A stretch of DNA of 14,744 nucleotides, taken from Clostridia bacterium. GTDB lineage: Bacteria; Bacillota_E; SLMV01; PUMD01. The stretch spans positions 1-14,744 of the forward strand of contig PWUB01000056.1 of assembly GCA_003563755.1 (NCBI GenBank), given 5' to 3'. The notes under the pieces are model-generated. The model saw only the letters and a program-made list of their open reading frames with translations, ran no database searches and was not told where the DNA came from. This document shows positions 6,520 through 13,835 of this stretch, in pieces. Position 1 is the first letter of the stretch. Each line of letters starts with the position of its first letter. The position numbers and the translations under genes were made by a program.

Positions 6520-6926
6520 CTCATTTGTCTCCTCTCCACCTTTTCGACGAGCACTGATCCAGGGATCGCGCCCGTGTCAGCGGTGACTGCGGCGAGGACA
6601 GCGAGTCTCCGGCGCGTATTCTCGCTCACCCGCCTGAGGACGATGTCTTCGGGGACGTGATCCACGGCATCCACCACTGCGCCGCAATGGCCGTCTTGAT
6701 GCGGGGATCGACCACCGTCGGAACACGTAGATGCGGTCGAGTGGGTGGGTGCTGGGATTGGCTCGACTGCTCCTTCCTTTGTCACGCTGGGCGGCTCCGC
6801 CGGGGCCTCGTCCCGCGGTGCATGAGCTGAAAGCGTCTTGTCGGGAAAGAAGCGGCTCAGCGACATCAGAACCATGCACAGCCGCGTGAGCGCGACGAAC
6901 ACCACGGTCATCCCTGTCACCGTCAC
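6516..6926 (-). CDS. OadG-like membrane subunit of a decarboxylase pump, frame possibly disrupted
   Basis: 136 residues from GTG 6926, ending in a TGA that overlaps the carrier-protein start. Residues about 1-27 form one membrane helix (VTGMTVVFVALTRLCMVLMSLSRFF), preceded in the open frame by INALQ, which fits the LQ-TV-GM-VVF start of OadG/MmdD gamma subunits. A Pro/Ala/Glu linker follows, and the C-terminus (AVVDAVDHVPEDIVLRRVSENTRRR) would be cytoplasmic. OadG anchors the alpha subunit to the membrane beta subunit. Oddities: no ribosome binding site fits GTG 6926; the strong AGGAGG at 6996-6991 leads into a TTG in another frame; and around 6680-6715 another frame reads VVDPRIKTAIAA, which joins better to AVVDAV. 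One or more single-base indels are therefore suspected. The family call rests mainly on the helix and the operon position. Confidence 0.5.
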   Translation of the reverse strand: MTVTGMTVVFVALTRLCMVLMSLSRFFPDKTLSAHAPRDEAPAEPPSVTKEGAVEPIPAPTHSTASTCSDGGRSPHQDGHCGAVVDAVDHVPEDIVLRRVSENTRRRLAVLAAVTADTGAIPGSVLVEKVERRQMR

Positions 6927-6990
6927 TTGTAGTGCATTGATCTGGGCTGCTAACCTGGTTAGCGTTGATTCTGTCGAAGCGACAACCCCA

Positions 6991-7077
6991 CCTCCTCTGA
7001 CTTCGTGATCCGTGCAATTGCATACACTCTACCCATATAGTAATGAATCCTCTGATCCTCGCCAAGCCCATATGCAA
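6991..7077. promoter_or_regulatory. divergent control region: minus-strand promoter, palindrome and strong ribosome binding site
   Basis: On the minus strand a weak promoter is possible: -35 TTGGCG (7065-7060) and -10 TACTAT (7042-7037), 17 bases apart, driving the OadG/carrier/carboxyltransferase operon. AGGAGG (6996-6991) follows. A perfect 10-base palindrome TGCAATTGCA lies at 7013-7022. Separately, TTGCATA (7018-7024) is mirrored by TATGCAA (7071-7077), bracketing the promoter as operator half-sites might. No regulator gene is adjacent. The plus-strand promoter of the amidohydrolase is not resolved. The remainder of 6927-7175 shows nothing else. Confidence 0.3.
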
Positions 7078-7175
7078 AACTGCGCCGGATGGCTTACCGG
7101 GGGGAAGGAGTTGCGGGGCGGTGAGACGAAGCTTGAAACAAATCACCAGAACGTGCACCGAAAGGAGATGTTCAC

Positions 7176-8834
7176 GTGCAGATCAACAATGCCATCAATC
7201 CCGATATTGTGCTCGTTAACGGTCCGATCTATGTCGGTGACGGGACCGATCGGATGTCCAGTGGCATGGCGGTCACGGGCGGCACGATAACGGCCCTCGG
7301 ATCGAGCGATGACGTCAGAGTGCTGGCAGGAGAGAACACGAGGATAGTGGACCTCCGGGGTCGTTCCGCTATCCCCGGCATCGTTGATTCTCACAATCAC
7401 CTGCCGACGGCCGGGGTTATGATGACGGAAGGAGTGCTGTTATTTGATGCTGAGAGCATCGAGGACCTGAGAGGGATCGTCGCTGACAAGGCCCGGTCGC
7501 TCGCACCCGGCGAATGGATTCTCGGTGCTGGTTGGATCGAGAACCAGTTTGAGGAATGGCGCATGCCCACGCGGTGGGATCTCGATGAGGCAGCTCCACA
7601 CAATCCCGTTATCCTCAACCGGCTGTTCGGGATGTCAGTGGTCAACTCCAAGGCCCTGGAGCTGGCGGGCATCACAAGGGACAGTCCGGATCCGAAGCGG
7701 GGCATTGTGGATCGCGATGGAGAGGGCAGGCCGACGGGAGTCCTACGCGCAGGAGCCCAGGAGGCCGTGCGGCGCGCAATGCCGGCCATGGAGAGCGGCG
7801 AACGGGTCCGGCGGCTGGAGCACTACATACGGAATGCCGCCGACGAGTACGTGCGGTACGGGGTGACCAGTCTGGTAGATCCCGGGGTGCCACCACTGGT
7901 GATGAGGGCGTACCAGAACGTCAGGGAAGAGGGAGAGCTGCCCCTTCGTGTCAACATGATGCCGGTATGGTACGGGCTGCGCGCCAGCGAGGATGAACAG
8001 CTGCAGGGTCGTCTGGACCACCTGGGGATTCGCACGAACTTCGGCGACGACTGGCTCAGAATAGGTGCGCTGAAGATGGCGATCGATGGTGGATTGGGTA
8101 GCAAGACGGCCCTCATGTATGAACCCTTTGTCGACGGCACACGGAGCGACATCCCTCTCAGGCTTGATGTGAGCCAGCTGGAGGAATGGTTCTCCGAGGG
8201 GCATTCCGCCGGATGGTCGATCGGTATCCACTGCTGCGGCGATAGGGCCCAGGATATGGCATGTGCGGCCTTCGATGCGGTGGTGGGAAGCGCTCCTGGG
8301 GATGATGTGCGACACAACATCATCCACGGATACTTCGCTACCGAGGAATCTCTAGAGATAATGCAGCGACATAACATTGCCGTTTCGGCGCAGCCGGGGT
8401 TCATCTGGGTCGAGGGTGATCTGTACTTTACCGCTGTCACCGAGGAGAAATTGCGCGAGTTCAAGCCCCTGAGGACGTACAAGGAGCGCGGTATCATCGT
8501 GGCCTGCAACTCTGACATGACGTCAGCTCACTATAACCCCTTCTGGGGTGTACACAGTGCGGTCACCCGGCAGACCTCGAGGGGCAAGGTCCTGGGAGAC
8601 GATGAGAAGGTCGACAGGTATGAGGCTCTGGGCATGTTCACCTACAATGGAGCGTACCTGGCGTTTTGGGAGGACACGGTCGGATCCCTGGAGCTGGGTA
8701 AGGCAGGGGATGTAGCGGTTCTGGATGCAGATTTCGGATCCGTGGGTGATGATTCCCTGCGTGACCTCACGGTAGACATGACGATCATCAACGGTGAAGT
8801 TGTCTTCGATAGGACCACTGAAACGCAGGGATGA
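7176..8834 (+). CDS. amidohydrolase family 3 (YtcJ-like) metal-dependent hydrolase
   Basis: 552 residues, start GTG 7176 with AAAGGAGA at 7161-7168. A nearby ATG at 7168 is in another frame. A small N-terminal beta domain (ILVNGPIYVGDG-like start, residues about 11-24) is followed by the metal site DSHNHLP (His73, His75), ALKMAIDGGLGSKTALMYEP (298-317, Lys300), GIHCCGDRA (His352), IIHGYFA (His384) and CNSDMTSAHYNPFWGV (Asp447). It ends in the returning beta domain ELGKAGDVAVLDAD. All metal-site residues expected of the family are present, so it should be an active binuclear or mononuclear zinc hydrolase. The family acts on C-N bonds; N-substituted formamide deformylase is one characterised member, and most have unknown substrates. 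There is no signal peptide, so it is probably cytoplasmic. It is transcribed divergently from the carboxyltransferase operon and lies 454 bp ahead of sucC. Confidence 0.9.
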   Translation: MQINNAINPDIVLVNGPIYVGDGTDRMSSGMAVTGGTITALGSSDDVRVLAGENTRIVDLRGRSAIPGIVDSHNHLPTAGVMMTEGVLLFDAESIEDLRGIVADKARSLAPGEWILGAGWIENQFEEWRMPTRWDLDEAAPHNPVILNRLFGMSVVNSKALELAGITRDSPDPKRGIVDRDGEGRPTGVLRAGAQEAVRRAMPAMESGERVRRLEHYIRNAADEYVRYGVTSLVDPGVPPLVMRAYQNVREEGELPLRVNMMPVWYGLRASEDEQLQGRLDHLGIRTNFGDDWLRIGALKMAIDGGLGSKTALMYEPFVDGTRSDIPLRLDVSQLEEWFSEGHSAGWSIGIHCCGDRAQDMACAAFDAVVGSAPGDDVRHNIIHGYFATEESLEIMQRHNIAVSAQPGFIWVEGDLYFTAVTEEKLREFKPLRTYKERGIIVACNSDMTSAHYNPFWGVHSAVTRQTSRGKVLGDDEKVDRYEALGMFTYNGAYLAFWEDTVGSLELGKAGDVAVLDADFGSVGDDSLRDLTVDMTIINGEVVFDRTTETQG

Positions 8835-8860
8835 AGGCCCCGAGTTGACGACACCAAATA

Positions 8861-9038
8861 CCGGAATGCTGCGGTTGATTTCCTCGTCTGAAGCTGCCGC
8901 GGCATTCCGGGTCGGGACCTACCGGCAGCTTGCTGGGTGCAAACCTCGAACTCATCCTCCGGACGACACCTGCATCGCTGGGGCTTCGTGAGTTCACCGG
9001 AGAGTCCGTGTTGGACCTTTCCCCGGGGTGTGTTTGCA
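8861..9038 (+). ncRNA. candidate structured RNA / 5' regulatory element ahead of sucC
   Basis: The clearest element is a 14-bp stem: 8861-8874 (CCGGAATGCTGCGG) pairs with 8897-8910 (CCGCGGCATTCCGG) with a single U-G pair, around a 22-base loop. Six loop bases AAGCTG (8891-8896) are complementary to CAGCTT (8926-8931), which would make an H-type pseudoknot. Further complementary arms follow: TGCAAAC (8938-8944) with GTTTGCA (9032-9038), GAACTCA (8948-8954) with TGAGTTC (8989-8995), and CTCCGG (8957-8962) with CCGGAG (8997-9002). The last two cross each other. No U-tract follows the first stem, so it is not a normal terminator of the amidohydrolase gene. I match no known riboswitch core to it. 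The first stem is well beyond chance; the later pairings individually are not. Confidence 0.35.
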
Positions 9039-9086
9039 TGTATCAGGACCGATAAGATGGTGTGCAGTTCCTGTTGAGGGGATGAT

Positions 9087-9302
9087 ATGCTTGGATGGGT
9101 AAGGCAGCTGAACCGATGTCGGTGGAAGGGTCTCGCGCGGCTGCTCCACTTCCTTGGTGCCGAAGGAGGGGGCGAGATAGCTCTGAACTGGTGGCGATGG
9201 ACCCTGGAGGAGCCACAAGCAACGGTGCGAGGATATCCATGGGGAGGTGAGCGAGAAGACCCGTCATCCTGCTGGGTCTTCAGCACTGATGAAACTGTAT
9301 GA
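9087..9302 (+). CDS. Trp-rich 71-residue ORF overlapping the sucC start
   Basis: ATG 9087 has GAGGGG (9076-9081) 5 bases upstream. The frame runs 71 codons and stops at 9302, fourteen bases into sucC in another frame. The peptide is rich in Trp (seven) and Arg, with an amphipathic basic N-terminal half (MLGWVRQLNRCRWKGLARLL) and an acidic, polar C-terminal half. It has no recognised domain. sucC itself has no visible ribosome binding site and a hairpin covers that position, so terminating ribosomes from this frame could supply sucC initiation. The alternative is that this is untranslated leader and the frame is fortuitous. I rate it as a reasonable but unproven gene. Confidence 0.35.
   Translation: MLGWVRQLNRCRWKGLARLLHFLGAEGGGEIALNWWRWTLEEPQATVRGYPWGGEREDPSSCWVFSTDETV
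9255..9281 (+). promoter_or_regulatory. stem-loop at the sucC ribosome-binding position
   Basis: GAAGACCC (9255-9262) and GGGTCTTC (9274-9281) form a perfect 8-bp stem around an 11-base loop, ending 7 bases before the sucC ATG (9289). It occupies the place where a Shine-Dalgarno site is expected, and none is visible there. In the mRNA it would hinder direct ribosome entry unless opened, for example by translation of the overlapping 71-codon frame. Confidence 0.45.
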
Positions 9303-10434
9303 ATATATGGCTAAAGAGGTGTTCAACAGCTACGGCATCCCTACGCCTCGGGGCTCTGTAGCTACCACCGCTGATGAGGTGGAAGCTGCAGCTGAGGCGT
9401 TGGGTGTGCCTGTCGTGGTCAAGGTTCAGATCCTTGCAGGCGGCAGAGGTAAGGCCGGCGGCATCAAGTTTGCCCAGGATCCGGATGAAGCCCGCCGGGC
9501 TGCCGACGAGCTCCTGGGGATGAACATCAGCGGTTTCGAGGTCGAAAGACTGCTGGTGGAGGAACGCATCAATATTGACGGCGAGTTGTACCTGGGCATC
9601 ACGGTGGATGCCGGAAACAAGTGCCCCGTGATCATAGCGTCGTCTCGCGGCGGTATAAGCATCGAGGAAGTACCTCAGAAGTACATCGTGCGCGAGGAAG
9701 TGCCTGTTCAGTGGGGGCTGTACCCTTACCAGGTGCGCTCCATGTCCGAACGGATTGACCTGTCCGGTACCCTGGCACGCCAGTTTGACGAGATAGCCCT
9801 CGCACTGTACAGTCTGTTCCGAAATGAGGACGCCGAGCTCACGGAAATCAACCCCCTGGTTGTTTCTGGTGACCGCCTCATAGCCGCTGACGCTCGCCTC
9901 AACGTGGATGAATACAGCAGCTTCAGGCACGATTATCCTGACACCTCAGTGCGTGGGGACGTCGAGCGGAGAGTGACCGACATCGGTCTCTCTTACGTCC
10001 AGCTGGACGGCGACGTGGCCGTTCTGGCCAACGGTGCGGGGGCCACTATGGCCACCATGGACATACTCCAGCGCTACGGAAGCAGTGCCATGAACTTCCT
10101 CGATGTTGGGGGTGGGGCCGATGTGGATTCGATGGCGCAGGCTCTCAGGATCCTGGCCGACACCCGACCAGGGGTCCTCTTGATCAATATATTCGGCGGG
10201 ATTACACGCTGCGATGATGTTGCCGAGGCAGTGGTGCGTGTGCGGAATGAAGGAGCGCTGCGCGACCCCATCGTCGTGCGTCTTGTGGGCACAAATGAGG
10301 AAGAAGGGCTCAAAATCCTGGCGGAGGCCGGTGTCACCGCCTTCCAGGAGCTTGAAACCGCAGCAAGGAAGGCTGCTGAGCTGGCACTGGGACAGGACGG
10401 GGAGGTCGATGGCGATGGCTGTTCTGGTGGATGA
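9289..10434 (+). CDS. sucC: succinyl-CoA synthetase beta subunit (ADP/GDP-forming CoA ligase)
   Basis: 381 residues from ATG 9289, the start that matches the family N-terminus (MKLYEY-AKE-F--YGIPTPRG). A GTG at 9247 would add 14 atypical residues. The N-terminal ATP-grasp domain has KVQILAGGRGKAGGIKFA (45-62), LYLGITVDAGNKCPVI (100-115) and Mg-nucleotide residues in LTEINPLVV ... ADARLNVDE (184-208). The C-terminal domain has LANGAGATMATMDI (246-259), NFLDVGGGAD (269-278) and NIFGGITRCDD (300-310). The length is normal. With SucD it makes ATP or GTP from succinyl-CoA, phosphate and NDP in the cytoplasm, by substrate-level phosphorylation. Related acyl substrates such as malate or itaconate cannot be excluded by sequence. 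It overlaps sucD by 20 bp. No clear Shine-Dalgarno site lies before the start, which is unusual here. Confidence 0.95.
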   Translation: MKLYEYMAKEVFNSYGIPTPRGSVATTADEVEAAAEALGVPVVVKVQILAGGRGKAGGIKFAQDPDEARRAADELLGMNISGFEVERLLVEERINIDGELYLGITVDAGNKCPVIIASSRGGISIEEVPQKYIVREEVPVQWGLYPYQVRSMSERIDLSGTLARQFDEIALALYSLFRNEDAELTEINPLVVSGDRLIAADARLNVDEYSSFRHDYPDTSVRGDVERRVTDIGLSYVQLDGDVAVLANGAGATMATMDILQRYGSSAMNFLDVGGGADVDSMAQALRILADTRPGVLLINIFGGITRCDDVAEAVVRVRNEGALRDPIVVRLVGTNEEEGLKILAEAGVTAFQELETAARKAAELALGQDGEVDGDGCSGG

Positions 10435-11287
10435 CAAGACCAAGGTCATGATACAGGGGATCACGGGCCATCAGGGGTCATTTCACACCGGGTTGATGAT
10501 GAGGTACGGTACCCGCATAGTGGCTGGAACCTCTCCGGGTAAGGGTGGTCAGGAGGTTCACGGCGTTCCCGTTTACAACACCGTATATGAGGCTGTGCAG
10601 AATCACGGTCCTAACGCTTCCGTGCTCTTCATACCTGCACCTTTCGTCAAGGATGCAGCTTTTGAAGCGATGGCTTCGGGCATACAGCTGCTCGTGATCA
10701 TCACCGAGGGAGTGCCGCTGCATGATGCCATGCAGATAATGGCCTATGCCGAGGAACACAAGGCCAGGGTGGTCGGTCCGAACACCTTCGGTGTGATTAC
10801 ACCTGGGCAGAGTAAGCTGGGCATCATGCCGGGTTCCGTATTTGCGCCGGGCAGAGTTGGCCTGGTCTCTCGCAGCGGCACCCTCAGCTACGAGATAGCT
10901 CATGAGATGAGCGAGGCGGGCTTCGGCATCAGCACTGCCGTCGGCATGGGCGGTGATCGAGTCGTGGGTCTCAGCTTCGTCGAGATCCTCAGGGCCTTTG
11001 AACACGATGCAGACACGGATCTCGTCGTGCTCGTGGGCGAAATTGGCGGATCTGCCGAGGAGGAGGCGGCCGAGTTCATCAAGACGATGGACACTCCCGT
11101 CGTCGCATATCTTGCCGGTAGAAGCGCCCCTCCGGGCAGACGGATGGGTCACGCCGGTGCCATTGTTGAGCGGGGCCGAGGTACCTATGAGGGTAAGCAG
11201 AAGGCCCTCGCCGAGGGCGGCGCATCGGTTGCACAGCTGCCGTGGCACCTTCCAGGTCTTATCGAAGAACGTCTTGCTGACGCATGA
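10415..11287 (+). CDS. sucD: succinyl-CoA synthetase alpha subunit
   Basis: 290 residues from ATG 10415, which is 8 bases from GGAGGT (10401-10406). ATG 10409 is too close to that site. The CoA-binding Rossmann domain contains KVMIQGITGHQGSFHT (10-25) and AGTSPGKGGQEVHGVPV (37-53). TEGVPLHD (98-105), GPNTFGVITPGQSKLGIMPG (121-140) and SRSGTLSYEIA (152-162) follow, and the phosphohistidine loop is RRMGHAGAIV (242-251). His246 falls at the same number as the E. coli active-site phosphohistidine, and it takes phosphate from succinyl phosphate and passes it to NDP. All key residues are present. The gene overlaps sucC by 20 bp in another frame, ensuring matched synthesis of the two subunits. Confidence 0.95.
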   Translation: MAVLVDDKTKVMIQGITGHQGSFHTGLMMRYGTRIVAGTSPGKGGQEVHGVPVYNTVYEAVQNHGPNASVLFIPAPFVKDAAFEAMASGIQLLVIITEGVPLHDAMQIMAYAEEHKARVVGPNTFGVITPGQSKLGIMPGSVFAPGRVGLVSRSGTLSYEIAHEMSEAGFGISTAVGMGGDRVVGLSFVEILRAFEHDADTDLVVLVGEIGGSAEEEAAEFIKTMDTPVVAYLAGRSAPPGRRMGHAGAIVERGRGTYEGKQKALAEGGASVAQLPWHLPGLIEERLADA

Positions 11288-11388
11288 GCAACCGGGCTTG
11301 TTCCGTTCCGATCCGGATGGGGGCTTCAGGACGGGCCAGGCCCGCATTGTACTGCCAGGGTTGACGTGGGAAAGAAAGGTGATACAGG

Positions 11389-12582
11389 GTGGCAGGGCCC
11401 CTCGTTGGAGTTAGAGTTCTGGATCTTTCGAGAGTGTTAACCGGACCTTACTGCAGCATGATGTTGGCGGATTTGGGGGCTGAGGTGATCAAGGTTGAAC
11501 GCCCCGATGGTGGTGATGATACCCGCAGCTGGGGTCCTCCCTGGGTGGGCGAGCAAAGCCACTATTTCCTGAGCATAAACCGCAGCAAACGCAGCGTGGC
11601 GATCAATCTCAAGCAAGAAGATGGCCTGCACATAGCCCGGCAGTTGGTGAGGAACAGTGATGTCCTCCTCGAGAATTTCCGGCCCGGTACCGCCGAGCGC
11701 CTCGGCCTCGGCTACGAGCAGGTGAAGGCAGAGAATCCACGCCTGGTGTACTGTTCGATCTCGGGGTTCGGGCAGGACGGACCCTACCGTGACCGTGCAG
11801 CCTACGATGCCATCGTCCAGGGTATGGGAGGCCTGATGGGCATAACCGGACCGGAGGGCTCAGAACCCATACGTGTGGGGGTAGCTGTTGCTGACATAGG
11901 GGCGGGAATGCAGGCTGCCTTCGCCATTGCCGCCGCCCTGCTGGAACGCGAGGGCAGCGGCATGGGGCAGCACATCGATGTGAGCATGCAGGACGTACAG
12001 GTCTCCTGGATGACCTACATGGCCCACTACTACTTCGCATCGGGTGTGCTTCCACCGCGCACGGCATCGGCACATCCCAGCATCGTACCCTACCAGTCCT
12101 TTCCCACCTCCGACGGCTGGGTGAATGTCACCGTGGGCAACGATGCCCTCTGGAGGCGCTTCGCTCCGCTGGTGGGAGTGGACCCGGAGGAGCCTCGCTA
12201 CTCGACCAACGCTGACCGCATAGCCCACAGGGAGGAGCTGGTCGGGATCATAAGCGAGGCCATGAAATGTCGCCCCCGGGATGAATGGATGAATCTGCTG
12301 CAGGAGCACGGTGTGCCGTGCGGTCCGGTGTATACCCTTCGGGATGTGTTCGAGGACCCGCAGGTGCTTCATCGCGGGATGCTGCAGAAGGTAGAGCACA
12401 CCGCGGAGGGCGAGATTGATGTTCTGGGAATTCCAGTCAAGCTGTCCCGAACTGGCGGTGAGATCCGCACGGCCCCGCCCCTTCTCGGTGAGCACACCGC
12501 CGAGATCCTGGGAGAGCTCGGTTACCAAGAGGAATCCATACGCTCTCTGAAAGATCGCAAAGCTGTAACCTATCCCGAATAG
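11389..12582 (+). CDS. class III CoA transferase (CaiB/BaiF/formyl-CoA transferase family)
   Basis: 397 residues, start GTG 11389 with AAAGG about 10 bases upstream, 101 bp after sucD. The family N-terminus is clear: GVRVLDLSRVLTGPYCSMML (7-26), ADLGAEVIKVERPDGGD (27-43), SHYFLSINRSKRSVAINLK (57-75), DVLLENFRPGTAERLGLGYE (91-110), VYCSISGFGQDGPY (120-133). The catalytic Asp is Asp169 in GVAVADIGAG, the position known in formyl-CoA transferase. IDVSMQDVQ (197-205) and GVPCGPVYTLRDVFEDPQV follow. It moves CoA between acids through an Asp-CoA anhydride in the cytoplasm. The specific substrate cannot be read from sequence; lying next to SucCD, succinyl-CoA is a reasonable donor. Full length, no oddities. 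Confidence 0.93.
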   Translation: MAGPLVGVRVLDLSRVLTGPYCSMMLADLGAEVIKVERPDGGDDTRSWGPPWVGEQSHYFLSINRSKRSVAINLKQEDGLHIARQLVRNSDVLLENFRPGTAERLGLGYEQVKAENPRLVYCSISGFGQDGPYRDRAAYDAIVQGMGGLMGITGPEGSEPIRVGVAVADIGAGMQAAFAIAAALLEREGSGMGQHIDVSMQDVQVSWMTYMAHYYFASGVLPPRTASAHPSIVPYQSFPTSDGWVNVTVGNDALWRRFAPLVGVDPEEPRYSTNADRIAHREELVGIISEAMKCRPRDEWMNLLQEHGVPCGPVYTLRDVFEDPQVLHRGMLQKVEHTAEGEIDVLGIPVKLSRTGGEIRTAPPLLGEHTAEILGELGYQEESIRSLKDRKAVTYPE

Positions 12583-12620
12583 GGCAGATCTCGAACGCAC
12601 GAGAGAGGAGAGACGAAAAC

Positions 12621-13835
12621 ATGGTCCATGCGAGTCATCTGGAGTGTCCGAAGTGCGCAGAGGAGCTGGATACAGCCCAGCTGCATAACACATGCAGCTG
12701 CGGTGCTCCTCTGCTGGTCCGCTATGACCTCGAGACACTTGCTGACGAGGCCGACAAGGACGAGCTCGACTCGGGCAGGGAGGATATGTGGAGGTTTCGG
12801 CAGTTTCTCCCTGTTCCCGAGGATCAGATTGTCAGCATGGGAGAAGGGATGACGCCTCTGTTCTTTACCCCCAGGCTGGGCGCCGAGATCGGAGTCAGGG
12901 CGTTGAGCATCAAGGATGAAGGTCTGAATCCTACAGGCACCTTCAAGGCACGCGGCGCCGCCTGTGGCATCTCCATGGCACGACTCCTCGGAGCGACCAC
13001 CGTGGCGATGCCCACGGCAGGAAATGCAGGGGGTGCGTGGTCTGCCTACGCAGCCCGGGCGGGCCTGGACTGTGTCATCGCCATGCCCGAGGATGCGCCA
13101 GAGCTGACGATGAAGGAGTGCGCCCTCTTCGGTGCGGATACATACCTGGTTCGCGGCCTTATCTCCGATGCAGGTCACATAATTGCCCGGGCTTCGGATC
13201 GATACGGCTGGTTCAACGTATCTACTCTGAAAGAGCCCTACCGCATTGAGGGTAAGAAGACCATGGGATTGGAGATTGCCCAGCAGCTGGGGTGGCAGGT
13301 CCCCGATGCGGTGGTGTATCCCTGTGGCGGAGGGGTGGGACTCATAGGCATATGGAAGGCCATGGAGGAGCTCGAGGCAATAGGCTGGATCGGGTCGAAG
13401 CGGCCCAGGATGATCGCAGTACAGTCCGAGGGCTGTGCACCCATCGTTGAGGCGTTCAGGCAGGGGAGGCGCGACTCCAACTTCTGGGACGGCGCCGAGA
13501 CGCTGGCCGGCGGGATAAGAGTTCCCAAGGCGCTGGGGGATTTCCTCGTGCTGGAGGCAATCTATGACAGCGAGGGCGCTGCGGTTTCTGTCTCTGATGA
13601 GCAGATACTGGAATCGCTGCGGCTGACGGCGGCGAAGGAGGGCGCATTCATATGTCCGGAAGGAGCTGCTGGAGTAGCAGCGACGAAAAAGCTGGTCGCC
13701 GAGGGAATCCTGGGTGCAGATGACGAGGTGCTGATAGTGAACACGGGCAGCGGACTCAAGTATTCGTCCGTTGTGCACGTCGACCTTCCCGTCCTGGGTA
13801 TAGATGACGATATCGTGATCAGTGAGGGTGAATGA
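12621..13835 (+). CDS. threonine-synthase-family PLP enzyme with N-terminal zinc-ribbon-like head
   Basis: 404 residues, ATG 12621 with GAGAGGAGAG about 10 bases upstream, 38 bp after the CoA transferase. The N-terminus holds LECPKC (Cys9, Cys12) and CSCG (Cys25, Cys27), a rubredoxin-like knuckle common in this branch. The fold-type II core has MGEGMTPLF (73-81), DEGLNPTGTFKARG (99-112, PLP Lys109), PTAGNAGGAWSAYAARAG (131-148), the phosphate cup PCGGGVGLIG (234-243) and NTGSGLKY near the C-terminus. Threonine synthase converts O-phosphohomoserine to threonine; relatives include threonine dehydratase, cysteate synthase and diaminopropionate ammonia-lyase. No homoserine dehydrogenase or kinase gene lies here, so the substrate is uncertain. 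It is coupled to the nitroreductase gene by ATGA. Confidence 0.85.
   Translation: MVHASHLECPKCAEELDTAQLHNTCSCGAPLLVRYDLETLADEADKDELDSGREDMWRFRQFLPVPEDQIVSMGEGMTPLFFTPRLGAEIGVRALSIKDEGLNPTGTFKARGAACGISMARLLGATTVAMPTAGNAGGAWSAYAARAGLDCVIAMPEDAPELTMKECALFGADTYLVRGLISDAGHIIARASDRYGWFNVSTLKEPYRIEGKKTMGLEIAQQLGWQVPDAVVYPCGGGVGLIGIWKAMEELEAIGWIGSKRPRMIAVQSEGCAPIVEAFRQGRRDSNFWDGAETLAGGIRVPKALGDFLVLEAIYDSEGAAVSVSDEQILESLRLTAAKEGAFICPEGAAGVAATKKLVAEGILGADDEVLIVNTGSGLKYSSVVHVDLPVLGIDDDIVISEGE

Noticed and set aside
7168..7175. ATG 7168 as the start of the amidohydrolase
   Set aside because: It is in a different frame from the amidohydrolase; GTG 7176 is in frame and correctly spaced from AAAGGAGA.
8995..9010. 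GAGAGTCCG resembling part of the RNase P RNA core
   Set aside because: The other conserved RNase P blocks (for example ACAGAAA and the GGTAAGAG-type block) are not found nearby, so the short match is fortuitous.
9247..9288. GTG 9247 as the start of sucC
   Set aside because: The purine-rich stretch directly abuts this GTG with no spacing, and the added 14 residues are absent from the family, which starts at MKLYEY.
11860..12738. 292-codon minus-strand open frame spanning the CoA transferase end
   Set aside because: It is antisense to two clear genes, and its composition (scattered His/Pro/Arg, no motif) looks like a frame shadow.
12570..13778. 402-codon minus-strand open frame
   Set aside because: It is a shadow of the threonine-synthase-family gene on the other strand, with no domain-like sequence and no ribosome binding site.
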